A stretch of 64,000 bases of DNA from Metopolophium dirhodum. Lineage: Eukaryota; Arthropoda; Insecta; Hemiptera; Aphididae. The notes below the pieces were generated by a model. That model saw nothing but the letters and a program-made list of their open reading frames with translations. It did not search any database and was not told the DNA's origin. The stretch is taken from assembly GCF_019925205.1 (NCBI RefSeq), contig NC_083563.1, forward strand, positions 9,424,001 through 9,488,000, given 5' to 3'. Positions 51,551 through 63,847 of this stretch are shown one piece after another. Every line of letters starts with the position of its first letter. The first letter of the stretch is position 1. A program made the translations under genes and the position numbers.

Positions 51551-51587
51551 CACGATTTAAGATATTTAAGGTATATCTTAAATCGTG
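51551..51587. repeat. Perfect 15-bp inverted repeat, 7-nt loop
   Basis: CACGATTTAAGATAT at 51551-51565 is followed by seven bases and its exact reverse complement at 51573-51587. It starts 95 bp after the first tRNA-Arg gene. Confidence 0.85.
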
Positions 51588-51710
51588 GTTTTAATTAATA
51601 TGGATTTTTTTTCAGAGGTAAAAACATTGATCTCAAAGTCGAATCAAATTAGACCTAAAGTCCTAAACATTTATATTATGTTCAATTTGGCCTACCTGTA
51701 TAATATTATA

Positions 51711-51962
51711 ATATAAAAATGAATCTTTGTCTGTCCACTATGCATTCGTAAACCATTCGATTGAGATGAAATTTGGTACAGATCTTGGGGAAGTAGATAT
51801 GATGCTACATTTTGTCGGGATGGCTATAAATTCAAATATAATATAATTTACACTTAAAAAGACATTGCTTTAGCGTGTTACACCCAAAAAGAGTTGAACA
51901 ATCGCAATTATTTTCCTGGCAACGCAGTTAGTATCTGATGAAGTAAAATGTTTAATTAATTA
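51711..51962 (+). mobile_element. Possible Helitron-like 5' fragment
   Basis: Starts ATATAAAAATGAATCTTTGT, then 'ccattcgattgagatgaaat' and 'ttggtacagat'. This wording resembles a widespread insect Helitron-derived repeat (general knowledge, not searched). The right limit is approximate. Confidence 0.4.
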
Positions 51963-52996
51963 AAATTTTTCAAAAATGTATGATTTTATATTTTTAACTA
52001 TTTATAAATTATAAGTACCTATATATATATATTTTAGTTAAATAAAAAAATATTGATAAAAATGATTGGCCTGATAAGCCTCACAACTTATTAATTATCA
52101 CATAATATTTCACGTTTTGTGCAATGTACCTACCTAAAGTCATACGCCATAAGGGAAGTATAATTTATGTTCCTATTAATAATTTTTTTATTATATTAAA
52201 TATGTAAGCATTAAAAAAAACTATTTATCTGCAATGATTGCTAATGGAGCCCTAATTCCTCAGAGAAATAATACATATATTCCTTATGATATTGTTTAGT
52301 TATATTTAATTTTGTTGATATATGATATATGTGTATAACTTTTAGTGTTAAAAAACTGTGAAATTAAGTGCTAAGAAATAAAAACAATAATTTATGTGCC
52401 TACCTATATTTGTACTTATTTAATTAAATGTAATATATTATAATATGTAGGCATTATGATTTGGTATAATATGGTCATATGGATAGTTTTGCTACCTGTA
52501 GGCTACATTATTAACAAAAGCAAATAATATTTCGTGAACAATTTGTTTGTTCAATGGTTTAACAAATTAATGAACAAGTACGAAAAAAATTACATAGAAC
52601 GCTCAAAATATAATATGTAGGTACACTGTAGTAATGTAGCAAGTTGCAATTCTGTGACACTACAACAGTTAGACTTCTGATGATTGGTTGATCATATAAA
52701 ATCCTAACAAGTTATAAATATCGTAATCAATTTAAAATGGTCATGTATTCGTATAATTATTTAGGTAGGTATTTATTTTCAGTACAAATGAACAGAAAAC
52801 GTTTAAAATCAGTTTCAACATTTAGTTTAGGTATACTTTATACTTTAAGTAAATAATGTAATATAACAAATATTGATAAAATATTAATAATATAATATAT
52901 TTATATAATATATCAGTATTATTCTAAGGTTAGTCCATAAGTTTCCTACATGACACCCTTGTGTTAAATATACCAGTTTCCCCACAATTTTCCATA

Positions 52997-53069
52997 GACC
53001 GTGTGGCCTAATGGATAAGGCGTCGGACTTCGAATCCGAAGATTGCAGGTTCGAGTCCTGTCACGGTCG
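52997..53069 (+). tRNA. tRNA-Arg (anticodon TCG), copy 2
   Basis: Identical to copy 1 except for one base in the anticodon loop, which reads CTTCGAA, so position 37 is A instead of G. All stems pair fully. A run of eight T follows within 12 bp as terminator. A at position 37 is the usual state for this tRNA, so this may be the ancestral form. Confidence 0.96.
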
Positions 53070-53511
53070 AAAAATTTTTTTTACTGCCAATCGTAATTAT
53101 TAGTTATTTTATAATTCGTATTAAAAAAAACATTGTTCACAATTTATACAAAATACGATCTACATTCTTTATTAATATTTTTATAGATTTAAACCCAAGT
53201 TATTTTATATTAATATTTAAAAAATGTTTTTTTTTATATTGATACATTGCAGTACTTGACCAGATTTTTTTGTAGGAATAAAAGATAAGTATCAATGTAT
53301 AAGGGAATATTTTTTATACATTTACAACTTATTTATCAGTTTGGTTATTTTACCAATTATTGATTTTATGTTTTAACAAACATTATATAAAGTTAAAGAG
53401 CATAAGTATAGATAATACAACGAAAGTAAAATATGATATATTTTACTGTTTTTTTGTTAAGTTACCTACAAAATTGTACTGATTCTTTTCAACTTAGAGA
53501 ATTCAAATTTT

Positions 53512-54177
53512 AGATTCTGAGTGGAGCTCATCATGTATATTGTATTGATTTTACTATGTGTGTTTTAACATAAATACGTTTCTGACCGTATTTTCGGACG
53601 GTTTTCATTGTTATGGTTACTGATTAAAACGTATACTTATATGAGTTATGATTCATAGATTTTGCTTGCAGAGGAAAAATATCGAGTAGCATGCTATGGT
53701 TTTTTAACATGAATATGTTTTAGGGATGGGTAGGTGCAGATATTTTATTTTTCTAACGCTTTGTTTATCCCCATAGAAACGAATAAAATGTAAAAGTTAC
53801 CCAATTCCCGCTAGATACGAGGTATCTATATATTCAATTAAATATTAATGGTTACTTATTATACTAATACATATATATTTAAGATTAATATTCAACTTCT
53901 TGAAATTTTCAAAATAATAGAAAAAACATTTTTTTTTTTTTCTTTTAGGATAAATGGGAATTTCCACGCAAAACCAGTATTTGACAAAATTAATTTGTTT
54001 TTTTGGTGGAACTCAAAAACAAAAATCTATAGGACCTAGATTCTTGAAATTGTACACCAAATGTGTGTATAAAGATTTTCTATAGGTATATAATAACAGT
54101 TTCGGAATATTTTGCTACTTTTTAGTTTTTAAGCTATCTACCTATAACCAATTCGAAGACATTGGAACTTTGAAATT
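53512..54177. repeat. Dispersed GATTCTGAG repeat, partial copy
   Basis: Begins TTAGATTCTGAGTGGAGC and keeps the 'gacaaaattaatttg' and 'ttggtggaactcaaaaacaaa' blocks, but its right end is cut off where the next copy starts. Confidence 0.6.
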
Positions 54178-55115
54178 TTAGACTCTGAGTGGAGCGATGA
54201 ATGTATGATTTTACACTGATGTGTGTTTTTTTTTATTTGTGTATGTTTACACGAAAGTAGTTGATATAATGCTTCAATTTTCAACTTCAGTATCTTGTTT
54301 GATAGGAAAGTTAATCTAGTTGGTGCATTGAGCTGACAAAAAAAAATAGGATATTTTACGCAAAAATCGGTTTTCGACAAAATCGATTTTGGTTTTTGGT
54401 GTAACTCTAAAACAAATGACCGCAGAGCATGAAATTTTCACTGGTTGTTTATAATAACATTTTCAAAATATTTTGATTTGTTTTGAACTGTTAATGGACA
54501 TTCTCAGTTTCCAATTTTTATAGTTTTTTTTTTCTATGAATGTCAATTAAATTTTATTCGTCGGGTTAAAAAAGATTGACGATTTAATTCAAGGCTCCTG
54601 ATATATTGTTACAATATCAGTTAAGAAATATTAAAAATACATAGTCACAATTTTTAAAGTTTTAATTTTGACAAAAGACGTAAAAATCACGAAAATGTGC
54701 AAATTATTTTGTGTTAGAAATTCATAAAAATTTTTCCGTTTCTAAGATTTGAAAATTTAATACAAGATTCCTCATGAGTTTGTCTAATTTCATTTAGAGT
54801 TCAAATTTTGACGAAATATATCAAATTGAAAATTTACAAATTATTTAGTAGGTAAAAATTTATAAAATGTTCAACTTTTATAGTTAAGGATTAAAAATGT
54901 TAAACAAAGTTCGCGTAAATAAGTTAAATATAAATTACTTTATTCACAATAATATCATCAAATATATACTTATATCATAGGCTGACTGACCGTCTTCGCT
55001 CAGAATCGTTTTTCTCTCTACAATGATATTATATTATTGAATTCAAATTGAACACCATCCATTACAGTGACCCACTTGTAACCTACTGTACATCAGAGCT
55101 ACACACACTTGCCCA
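54178..55115. repeat. Dispersed GATTCTGAG repeat, nearly complete copy
   Basis: Begins TTAGACTCTGAGTGGAGCGA and runs through the same blocks as the 44134 copy, including 'gactgaccgtcttcgctcag' near the right and 'ccattacagtgacccacttg' beyond. It lacks the internal duplication of that copy. Confidence 0.7.
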
Positions 55116-56849
55116 CCTTTTTTTATTTTAATAATAAATTTATTCAAATTCTGATTTATAGAATTATAAGTATACCTAAAGATCATATTTTAAAAATCAT
55201 GATATTTGTTATACATATACAAGGAGTGTACTGTAGAGATACAAACTTCTATTCTATTCAAAATCTTCCTATCAGAATTTGAACATATTATGCTTAATTT
55301 AAGCATAAAATATGGTGTGCAATACTGAACATGATTAAAAAATCACCTTGTGTGGCCTGGTGATTGCAGAGGTTTAACCTGGATCGACAGTTATTAATTA
55401 TATAACAATATAACTTTATAAGAAAGGTCGTCTAGTCGTTCCATTTATTTTAATATTGTACGTCGACCTACACTCAAAAATTCAAAACTTATTTATTCTT
55501 TCATATAGGTAGTTGGTAGTTAGGTATAGGTACCATAAATATTTAATATATTATTATTTATTACAAACGCGAGTATAATTTATTAACACAATAACACAGT
55601 TATAATATAATATCATCTGAGAAGAGATACTATACCTAGTACCTACGGTGGGTATAGGGAATTCGATCATGTGATTTACGATCTGAAAATGCTTTTGGTA
55701 CGAAAACTTGTTTGAAACTTCGACGTAAAAATGTTAGGTCAACTAATTACGTCAGCTAGATTGATACTAATATATTATAATAACCATAAAATCACAGCAT
55801 ACAAATATTTCCTAACTATGGTAAAAATATTTTCATATATTTCTTATATTTAGTGAATTATTGATAAGAGAGAGAACAACTTTTATTGACAAAAAATCAA
55901 AAGCGAAATGCCCGTCGGATGGGTTGCCTAATTACACAGTAATAACATCTCAGACTTACATTAGTTACATACAATTAGATGATAATAATTTATGATCGTA
56001 TAAAGTATTGATAATATGATAGTTACAACATATACGTAGACGTAGTATATATGGTTATATGGTTATTGAGTAACGATGTAAAACATAAATGAAGAGGTTA
56101 TGATACAAAAATATAATAAATATATTTATTTAATATACAGATTATAGCTGATGTTAATAAAGTAACGAAATACAAAATAACCAGTGAGTATAATGTAAAT
56201 GTTTATAAATAATCATAATTGATATAATTTTCACTAATTTCAATTTTTTTGGTGGTTCAGGTCTTTTTTGAAAGTTATTGATTTTTTTAAAGGAATTTAG
56301 AATTATAGAGGTGAGGCCGTAACTCTAGCTCTAAATCATGACTACTTACCAACTATTTTTAAAGGAACCCCCATGAATAGAGTTGATGTTATATTGTAAT
56401 GTTTAAACTATAATAATATAGAACATTTTTGTTTAAATTTATCCAAGAGTTTTATAATTTTGGGGAGGAACGGAGTTACATTATTTCCATAATACTGTAC
56501 GGTATAGTACATCTGTATAACACCTCCGTATAATAATTCCTAGATACGTATAGATATGCGATGTACAATATATTATATGATAGTTATATGAGTTAAAAAT
56601 ATGCGAACAGTAATTCTATTTTGTTATTATTTTACCTATTTCAAAGAGTTGACTAATAAGTGGTCGAGGTTATTACTTATTACATAATATTATGTAATTA
56701 ATTATGTTTAGTAAAATATGTGTTATCAACGTTGAAAAAAATGTGTTGGAATAAAAATTAAATGAATCTTCAAAATTTATAAAATTTTTAAGTGAAAACA
56801 GTATTTGTTTAGCGTAAATAAATATTGTTTGGCAATAACAAATATTTGA

Positions 56850-56922
56850 CGACCGTGACAGGACTCGAACCTGCAATCTTCGGATCCGAAGTCCGACGCC
56901 TTATCCATTAGGCCACACGGTC
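56850..56922 (-). tRNA. tRNA-Arg (anticodon TCG), copy 3
   Basis: Identical over all 73 nt to copy 1, including G at position 37, but on the opposite strand. A and B boxes are intact. Unlike the other two copies, no oligo-T run follows directly; the first run of four T on the transcribed strand is about 50 nt downstream (56796-56799). Confidence 0.96.
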
Positions 56923-58612
56923 TACATGATCAATTGTTTAACCCTACCGGTTTTAAGGGTGTATTCGATTCAAAGTCTGAGTGTAACGATGAATATAATT
57001 TGTTTTAGTAAAATGTATTTTTTTAGATTCTGAGTGGAGCAATGAATGCGCCTCTATTCTTTTAAAAAATGTGTATTTTGTTGTTTCTGAAAACACATAA
57101 AGAAATTAAACACATTAAACATATAATATAGTCAAAAAAATGCTTTGATCTATTCAACTTTAGGGTAGTACAAAACCTCTGGTAGAAAACCTTATTTAGA
57201 TGGTACTTTGAAGCTTAAAAATAAAAATAATTCGCAGTACCTACTTTAAAAATAATCTGGAAAAACAAAATTTTTATTCAAAACCAGATTTCGATAAAAT
57301 TGATTTTTTTTATTATTATTCAAAAATAAATACCTATGTATAGAAAGTTGAAACCTAACCTATGAAAACATTTTTGTTTTTGAGTAAAACAACTTAAAAT
57401 GTAACACAAGATAAGTTGTTTTATAGCAATAAATTTAAATAAAATTTTTCATGAGCGTTATAAAAGTTAAAATATTGACAAAATTCGTCAAATAATTACG
57501 AAAATTTCCAAATTATTTTTAATTTAAGTTTAATACAATTTTTAATTTTACTTTTGGTTTGAAAATTATGACTTATAGTTATAGACATTTAAGGTTCCAA
57601 TTTGGACGAAATTCCAAAAAATAACGTTTTTAGTTATTTAGTTGTAATTTAAAAAAATATTATTTAATGGAAACCGACATTTTTTACCACCAAGTATAGG
57701 CGTACTATTAAGTACTATACGTCTATACACATCGAAATTTTTTTATATTCATACAAATTTCAAACTTTTTATACTACTATATTCACAACGTTCTGTGGTA
57801 CATATATGTATAGGTATTTCTATTATATGATATAGTAATAACTAGTCTCTACTCTCTGCCCACTAGGCATGTATATAATATAGGTATATACGATTAGTTT
57901 TCGGTACAAAATAGTTCGATTTGTCATATATTACTAAATATATTTAAAAAAAAAATAATTAGTTACAAATAGCAGTATAATTTTATTGTAAAATATCCTT
58001 AGAAGACGATCTATGCTGAGATTCGTTTTTCGTGTAGGTAGTATTATATGTACTATAATAGTTAGGTACAATAATTTACCATTAAATTCGAATTAAACAC
58101 ATTCATTACTCAGTTACTCAATGATTAGACACGTACTACACAGCAGGACTTCTATGGTTTATTTTTAAAATGTTTTATTACATTTTTGTATGTCTCTGAA
58201 AGTAGAAAAATGCTATCGATCGGTACATTTTATTTATCACGATCTTCATTTTTTAACGAACTGTTTGAGCAGTATATACCTACTGAAAACAATAGAAGCT
58301 GTGATTTGGCAAGGGATGGTTGACGTACGACTCTGAACAGGGGATGAAATAAAATGCAATTGATATAACATAATATTAATTATCATTAATTATAGATACC
58401 TGTAGTACGCACTAGCATTTACAGCTTAAATGTTTTCTCTTAAATTAAAAATTGTTTGTGACACTATACTGGATAGGTACATAATATACATGTACACATA
58501 GCTGGTATGTAAAAGTGCCCATCAAGGCATCAAATATAAATATTAATACCTAATTATATTTATTTACTATTTAGTACAAAACATAACTTATCATCTGTAT
58601 ACAACTTATAAT
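56923..58612. other. Intergenic region before the GPS-module gene
   Basis: Mostly a diverged copy of the dispersed repeat (57024-58146). The 3' untranslated region of the minus-strand membrane-protein gene should end in the right part of this stretch. Confidence 0.5.
57024..58146. repeat. Dispersed GATTCTGAG repeat, diverged copy
   Basis: Begins TTTAGATTCTGAGTGGAGCA and has 'ctatgctgagattcgttttt' near the right, matching the inverted end motif of the other copies, followed by a diverged form of the shared downstream block. Confidence 0.6.
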
Positions 58613-61600
58613 CTAATGAAGTTGCTGTAGTAAATTGATTTGTGTCCTATCAGAATGTAGAGTAATACCAGAGTCCGAAAGTTCTACATCTGAAAATTAT
58701 AAATTAATAATTATAGTTTTATAAATAGCAGATTATTTCATATTTTACTAGCTACTATAAATAATTTTCATTTACTGTTGTTAAAATGGCGAAATCTTTG
58801 TTCTGAGGATGTATTTTGTTCAATCAATTCAGTGGATTCCAATTTCTTATATTTTGGTCGTCTTATAGGATCTAGTTTTTTTACATTTTGCTGAAAAAAA
58901 TATTTTTTTAGTATTTTATGTAAAAATCATTAATAGGAACTCCTATTTGAATATTATGTATTCACACAGACAGTACTATATATGGGGGAGGGGTGTTTGG
59001 TGTTCAAACTCCCATCCAAGAAATTAATTCCTATATACGCAACTCAAAATTACATTGTAATATGATATTTTACTACTAAAACCAATTATTTTAATCCTTT
59101 GATATTATTTATGTGCAAACTCAGTTTCATCCACTATTTAGTATTTCCAATGACGAAACATGAGGAATTGCATATTTTTTATTGTTCTTATTAAGGTGGA
59201 TTATTTTAATATTTTTATAGATATACCTTATTTAGTTTATATAAATAGACAAATAGTTTAACTCAAGCAAAAATTTATTTGGTTTATCTCATAAATATTA
59301 AATTAAATTATAAGTAGGATCTAAACTATAATGCATTTCTTTTTACTTTACTTGAACATCTGAAATTTCGGTAAGAAGTTGATGCCGTTTGAATAATATT
59401 GAACCAAACACAAAACAGGCGAGAAAAGCGACAAATATGGCGAAGAACAAAGCAATATTTTTCCCCGTTTCGCTAAACTCTAAAAAAATACATATAATTT
59501 TTGTTAAATATAAATATAAATAAATTATGTTTTTTGTGTTAAAGATTATTGAATTTTGTTTCTAATTTTATATAATAGATTATAAAAAAGTAATTTTATT
59601 AATTTTTACCTAAGTTACGTGGCTGGATAATTCGTAACGGTTGTTCTGGCACATATAACCTAAATCTATGCAAGTCATATACAATTAAAGATCCATCAGC
59701 TAGTTTTTTAACAAGGTCGTGAATAGATTCATCTGTAGTAATATTTACATTTTGCATTAAATGTAAAGTTATATACATCGGTTTACCTACAATAATAATG
59801 AAAAATATATTGAATCCTAAATTATTTTTGTAATTAAATATTATAATATGGTATAGGTATCGTGACATAATCGTGCACAAGACTATATAATTGTACATTA
59901 CGATTGCAAAGTACTACGTTTTTAATAATATGTGCAAATACTATAGGTACCTAGTTATAATGAAAAAACACGAATAGAATTTATAAATTATAGTAATTAT
60001 TTAAGTAAATTATAATATTCATAAATTACTATATATGAACAGTTGACAAATTTAAAATGTTCAAGTTATAAACTTATAACAATTTACAAATTTCGAAAAA
60101 CTATTAAAATATCGTAAGATAATAAATTAATAGTATTATGTGAAATATTTAAATACAATATAATTCATCATAATTAGGATTCCACTATAAGATTTATCTT
60201 GTAACTTGTTATAATTATGGTTGATGATTCAGAAATTTAGATTAAATAACTGGTCAATCCAGTTATATAACTTATAATGCATTATAATATTTAGCATAAG
60301 TAATTAATTTTTTAAGAACTTACTCATAATCAATTTCAATTCTTTCAAAACTGAAGAAAGCGATATAATTTTTTCCGTCAGTTGTCGACTTAAAGAATTT
60401 TCTAAATCCCTAAGATCCTGATCATACAAATCAGCAGGATCCCCATTTACTCTGTTAACATGGGTACAAACAATTATTATTCTTGGATATGTATTTAATT
60501 ACATAAATATTTGATACAAAATGTAATTGTTTAATTAAAAGCTTAAGACATTAGACAGTAGAATGGACACACTGCAACCCAGATAGCAATTTTTTGTTTA
60601 ATTATATTATTATAACATTATAATCACGAATAATATTAGTATAACGTTATTATGTACCTAGGTATTTAAATACTTAGGTACCTATAACCTATAATCGTTA
60701 GATATTTAAAAAAAAAAACAATTTACCTACCTAGTACCTTCTAATTTTTTGAATGCAGTATTCTATACAGTACACTAGTATTTTAATAGGTTTTATTTAT
60801 GACAAAAAAAAAAAATGTATATAATATTAAATTATAAAATACCACGAATACCATGATGAATACATGATGAACAAATTAATATTATTCGAGACAATTTAAT
60901 GTTTATAATTAGTATTTTAGATAGTATTTTTAATTATAATATTTCTTACTTGAAAGCTACACATATATCAGAAAGAGATCTTTGAGTAATCGAAGAATTA
61001 TTGAAAAATTGGTTCTTATTTTTATTATCATATACGACTGTATTGTGTGTTGAATCCGATACAGAATTATCGAATAAAATATTTGTTACGTCTATAGAAA
61101 ATATTCTGAAAAAATGTGATATTGTGATATGAAATAAACTTATAATATTAGTTATACTTTCGAGATTCATTTATATCATAGTTTAACTTACTTACCCGTA
61201 ATATTTGAATGCCGGGCATTCACAAGTAGCAAAATGATTAGATGATTTTGTGATAACACCAAGAAACTTACATCCTTCATTAGTCCAACCTAATACACCG
61301 TTCCAATATCTACACTAAAAATTTGCAGCATTGATTTAAGTAATTAGGTAGGTAATTAAGATATTAAATTATCGTTTAATACTTCTAGTTGGGTATCAGT
61401 TGTCGATTGTAAAGGAATTTCAATAACATTTAATACATTCGATGGATTTGATACTACACTTTCATAGTTGGATTTTCTATTATTCATCTTCATAATATGA
61501 AATCCATATAATCCGCTATGCCTGAATAAAAATACATGATATAACTTTCAAATAATATTACTATGAATAGGTAACATATTCAGATTTCAGAGTAAACACA

Positions 61601-63435
61601 CGACAGTCGACATTCGTATAATTTATTAATATTTCTATAAATATAACTATACGTTATGAATATAATATGAATAATATAGTTTTGATAAGGAACATTTTAT
61701 TTTCCATCAACAGGCTCTGGAGATTTTCGGATACACAGCATTACAGCTATCACTCATCAATCAATACTTCACGGCGGTTCTTAGTGAAATTAGTAAATTA
61801 CCAGTATCTACACGTCTGTAGGGAATAATGGATATTATTATCCACCTAACAGTTAAACATTTTTCAATTGAATGCTGTTAGCCAGCACCTACGACATAGT
61901 GGCTACGATAATAAAAAGCGAGAAGCCAATATTAAACTAAAATTGTATTTAATGTTGCGATCGATTTGTAATTAAAAATCTAATGGCCACAGTTGACAAA
62001 GATTAACCAAATTAAAAAATATACAATTTGATAAATATATAAATTTTGTGAGTCTATGGTATAGTAAATACTATATAGCAATCAGTGTTTGTCAAGTTCC
62101 TTATAAAAAGGAATTCGTTCCGTTCCTTGTTCCTTTTAAAAAAAAAGGAATTCGTTCCGTTCCTTGTTCCTTTTTAAAAAAAAAGAATTCGTTCCTTTGT
62201 CGTTCCTTTGGAAAAAGAACTAGTTCCTTTTTTAGTTCCAGATAAAATTAAAATTCTTATTTAACCATCAATTTTTTTTTTTAACAGATATATTTAGGTA
62301 CTTTAATTTTTAATTATACTTATACATACCTACAAGTAAATTTATAATTTACTATTAAGTTTAAGAAAATAATACTGACTGCAGTTTTTTTTTTTTATAC
62401 GGTTATAACTACTGTAGTACTGTATAACAAATGCAAATCACAATTCACTTCAAGTCTTCACATTATTCACAATATGAAAATGAAACACTGATACCGGCTG
62501 TCGACTCTCGACTATACGATTATTTGACTTTTCAGACATTTGGGGTTTTCGGTATAATCAAATGACGTATTTTAATAATCTATTCGTATGTCAACTATCT
62601 TATCATTTATTGTTGTTATAAATAATTATCATTAAAATAATATCGTAACGTCATATTAATATGGTAATATATTATTATACATTTTAGCTGTAGGTAAGTA
62701 CTAGGTATTACAATAGTCCCGACCCGCATCGTAATTCATAAATGATTTTATTGTTCAGTCTTCGGTGTTCGTGCTATTTTAATTTCCGTCGACGCAACGA
62801 CAAGGATTTATATTTTATATCGTAATAATGTAATATAATAGTATATTATACCCATTTCTATATATTAAGTTATAACTTATGAGTTATGACTTATGAGAAA
62901 TATTAATAAAGTTTCTAATGACCAATAAGTAATGAGTACCCTGTACCAGAATACCTACCTAATGATTAAGGACTAACACTTTAACGGTGAAGTTTGATAC
63001 TCGGATACTCGATAACGATCATAATATTGGAAATATACACACTAAAAAAAAAAATATTTCAATATCAATTATTTATATACCTGTGTAAATTGGAACTTGA
63101 AAGGAACGAAAAATTTCGTTCTTTTTCCTTGAAAAAAAGAACTCGTTCATTTTCTCGTTCTTTTTTTATAAAAAGGAATTCGTTCAACGTGCCGTTCCTT
63201 AAAAAAGAATTCGTTCCAGGAATCCGTTCCTTTTGGAACTCGTTCCTTCCAAACACTGATAGCAATACATGTAGTAATATGTATATCTAATTTTAATTAA
63301 TTATTTTTACCTTTTAAGAAATTGTCCTTTATTACCATACACTTGGGTGAAAAAATCGTCATAGAAGTGAAAACCCATAAAACATAATGGAAACTCAGTT
63401 CTATGAGATAAAAAAAGGTTTTTGTTGATCATAAC
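58613..63435 (-). CDS. Single-pass membrane protein with GPS-like module, 3' part of gene
   Basis: I do not recognise this protein. Exons on minus: 63435 to 63311 or 63336, 61522-61383, 61314-61196, 61105-60950, 60451-60324, 59786-59610, 59479-59352, 58890-58776, 58689-58613. The 5' end is outside the window. Exon 61314-61196 encodes CRYWNG..GWTNEGCKF.....CECPAF, the Cys/Trp layout of a GPS (GAIN) module, but the HL-T/S cleavage site is absent. About 200 residues follow, including an N-glycosylation-rich piece and a segment (MYITLHLMQN...) possibly SEA-like. One membrane span (NIALFFAIFVAFLACFVFG) and a cytoplasmic tail of about 85 residues with basic RRPKYKK complete it. Phases agree from 61522 to the stop. 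The junction of the first two exons needs a choice between two donors: the downstream one (exon to 63311) breaks the frame, the upstream one (exon to 63336) keeps it. Confidence 0.65.
61523..63310 (-). other. Intron of the GPS-module gene filled by a hAT element
   Basis: The 1.8 kb intron holds the 1176-bp insert at 62083-63258. The remaining parts are AT-rich with no exon seen. Confidence 0.55.
62083..63258. mobile_element. hAT-type element with perfect 8-bp target duplication
   Basis: Begins CAGTGTTTGTCAAGTTCC and ends TTCCTTCCAAACACTG. It is flanked by ATAGCAAT at 62075-62082 and 63259-63266. Behind each terminus lies a run of degenerate GGAACGAATTCC-type words (62090-62240 and 63095-63250). 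No transposase frame is seen, so it is non-autonomous. Confidence 0.9.
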
Positions 63436-63847
63436 CTAAATTTAAAACAAAATACATTACTTAATTATTATTACATTATTAAAGGAAGTATATATAATAT
63501 TTAGAAAATTCTGAAAAAAAGAATTTTCACTTGTACCAAATTCACATTTTATGTTAAATTAAACTACATATTTATTTTATTTTTAATATACAGTCATTTA
63601 ACACACACAAATATATATAGGTACTAATGTACTATGAATGTTCAAAGTAGTTTCTATAAAGTATTTAATCAATTACCTATAAAATCTGATTTAGATTATT
63701 TTTAATCATTAAATAATTTTAAAACTATTTTACTTATATAGGTATATTTAATATAATCTATCATAATATTCATTATTCATAGTAAAATATACTGGAAGCT
63801 AATAAAAATATATACATGAAATATTTACGAAATTAATTTTTGAAATA
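63436..63847. other. Intronic sequence of the GPS-module gene
   Basis: AT-rich, no coding signal. It lies between the most upstream recognised exon of the GPS-module gene and the retrotransposon tail. Confidence 0.4.

Larger units (their letters stand above)
51457..52996. other. Intergenic region between tRNA copies 1 and 2
   Basis: Contains a perfect hairpin at 51551-51587 and a possible Helitron fragment at 51711-51962. The rest is AT-rich with no coding or RNA signal seen. Confidence 0.5.
53070..56849. other. Intergenic region between tRNA copies 2 and 3
   Basis: The middle is taken up by two adjacent copies of the dispersed repeat (53512-54177 and 54178-55115). The remaining flanks are AT-rich without coding signal. 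Confidence 0.5.

Noticed and set aside
51344..51598. 84-residue open frame
   Set aside because: It is a translation of the tRNA-Arg gene and its flanks, not a protein gene.
61180..61320. Adhesion GPCR assignment for the GPS-module gene
   Set aside because: Only one membrane span follows and it is about 200 residues downstream, so a 7-helix receptor is excluded by the visible exons.
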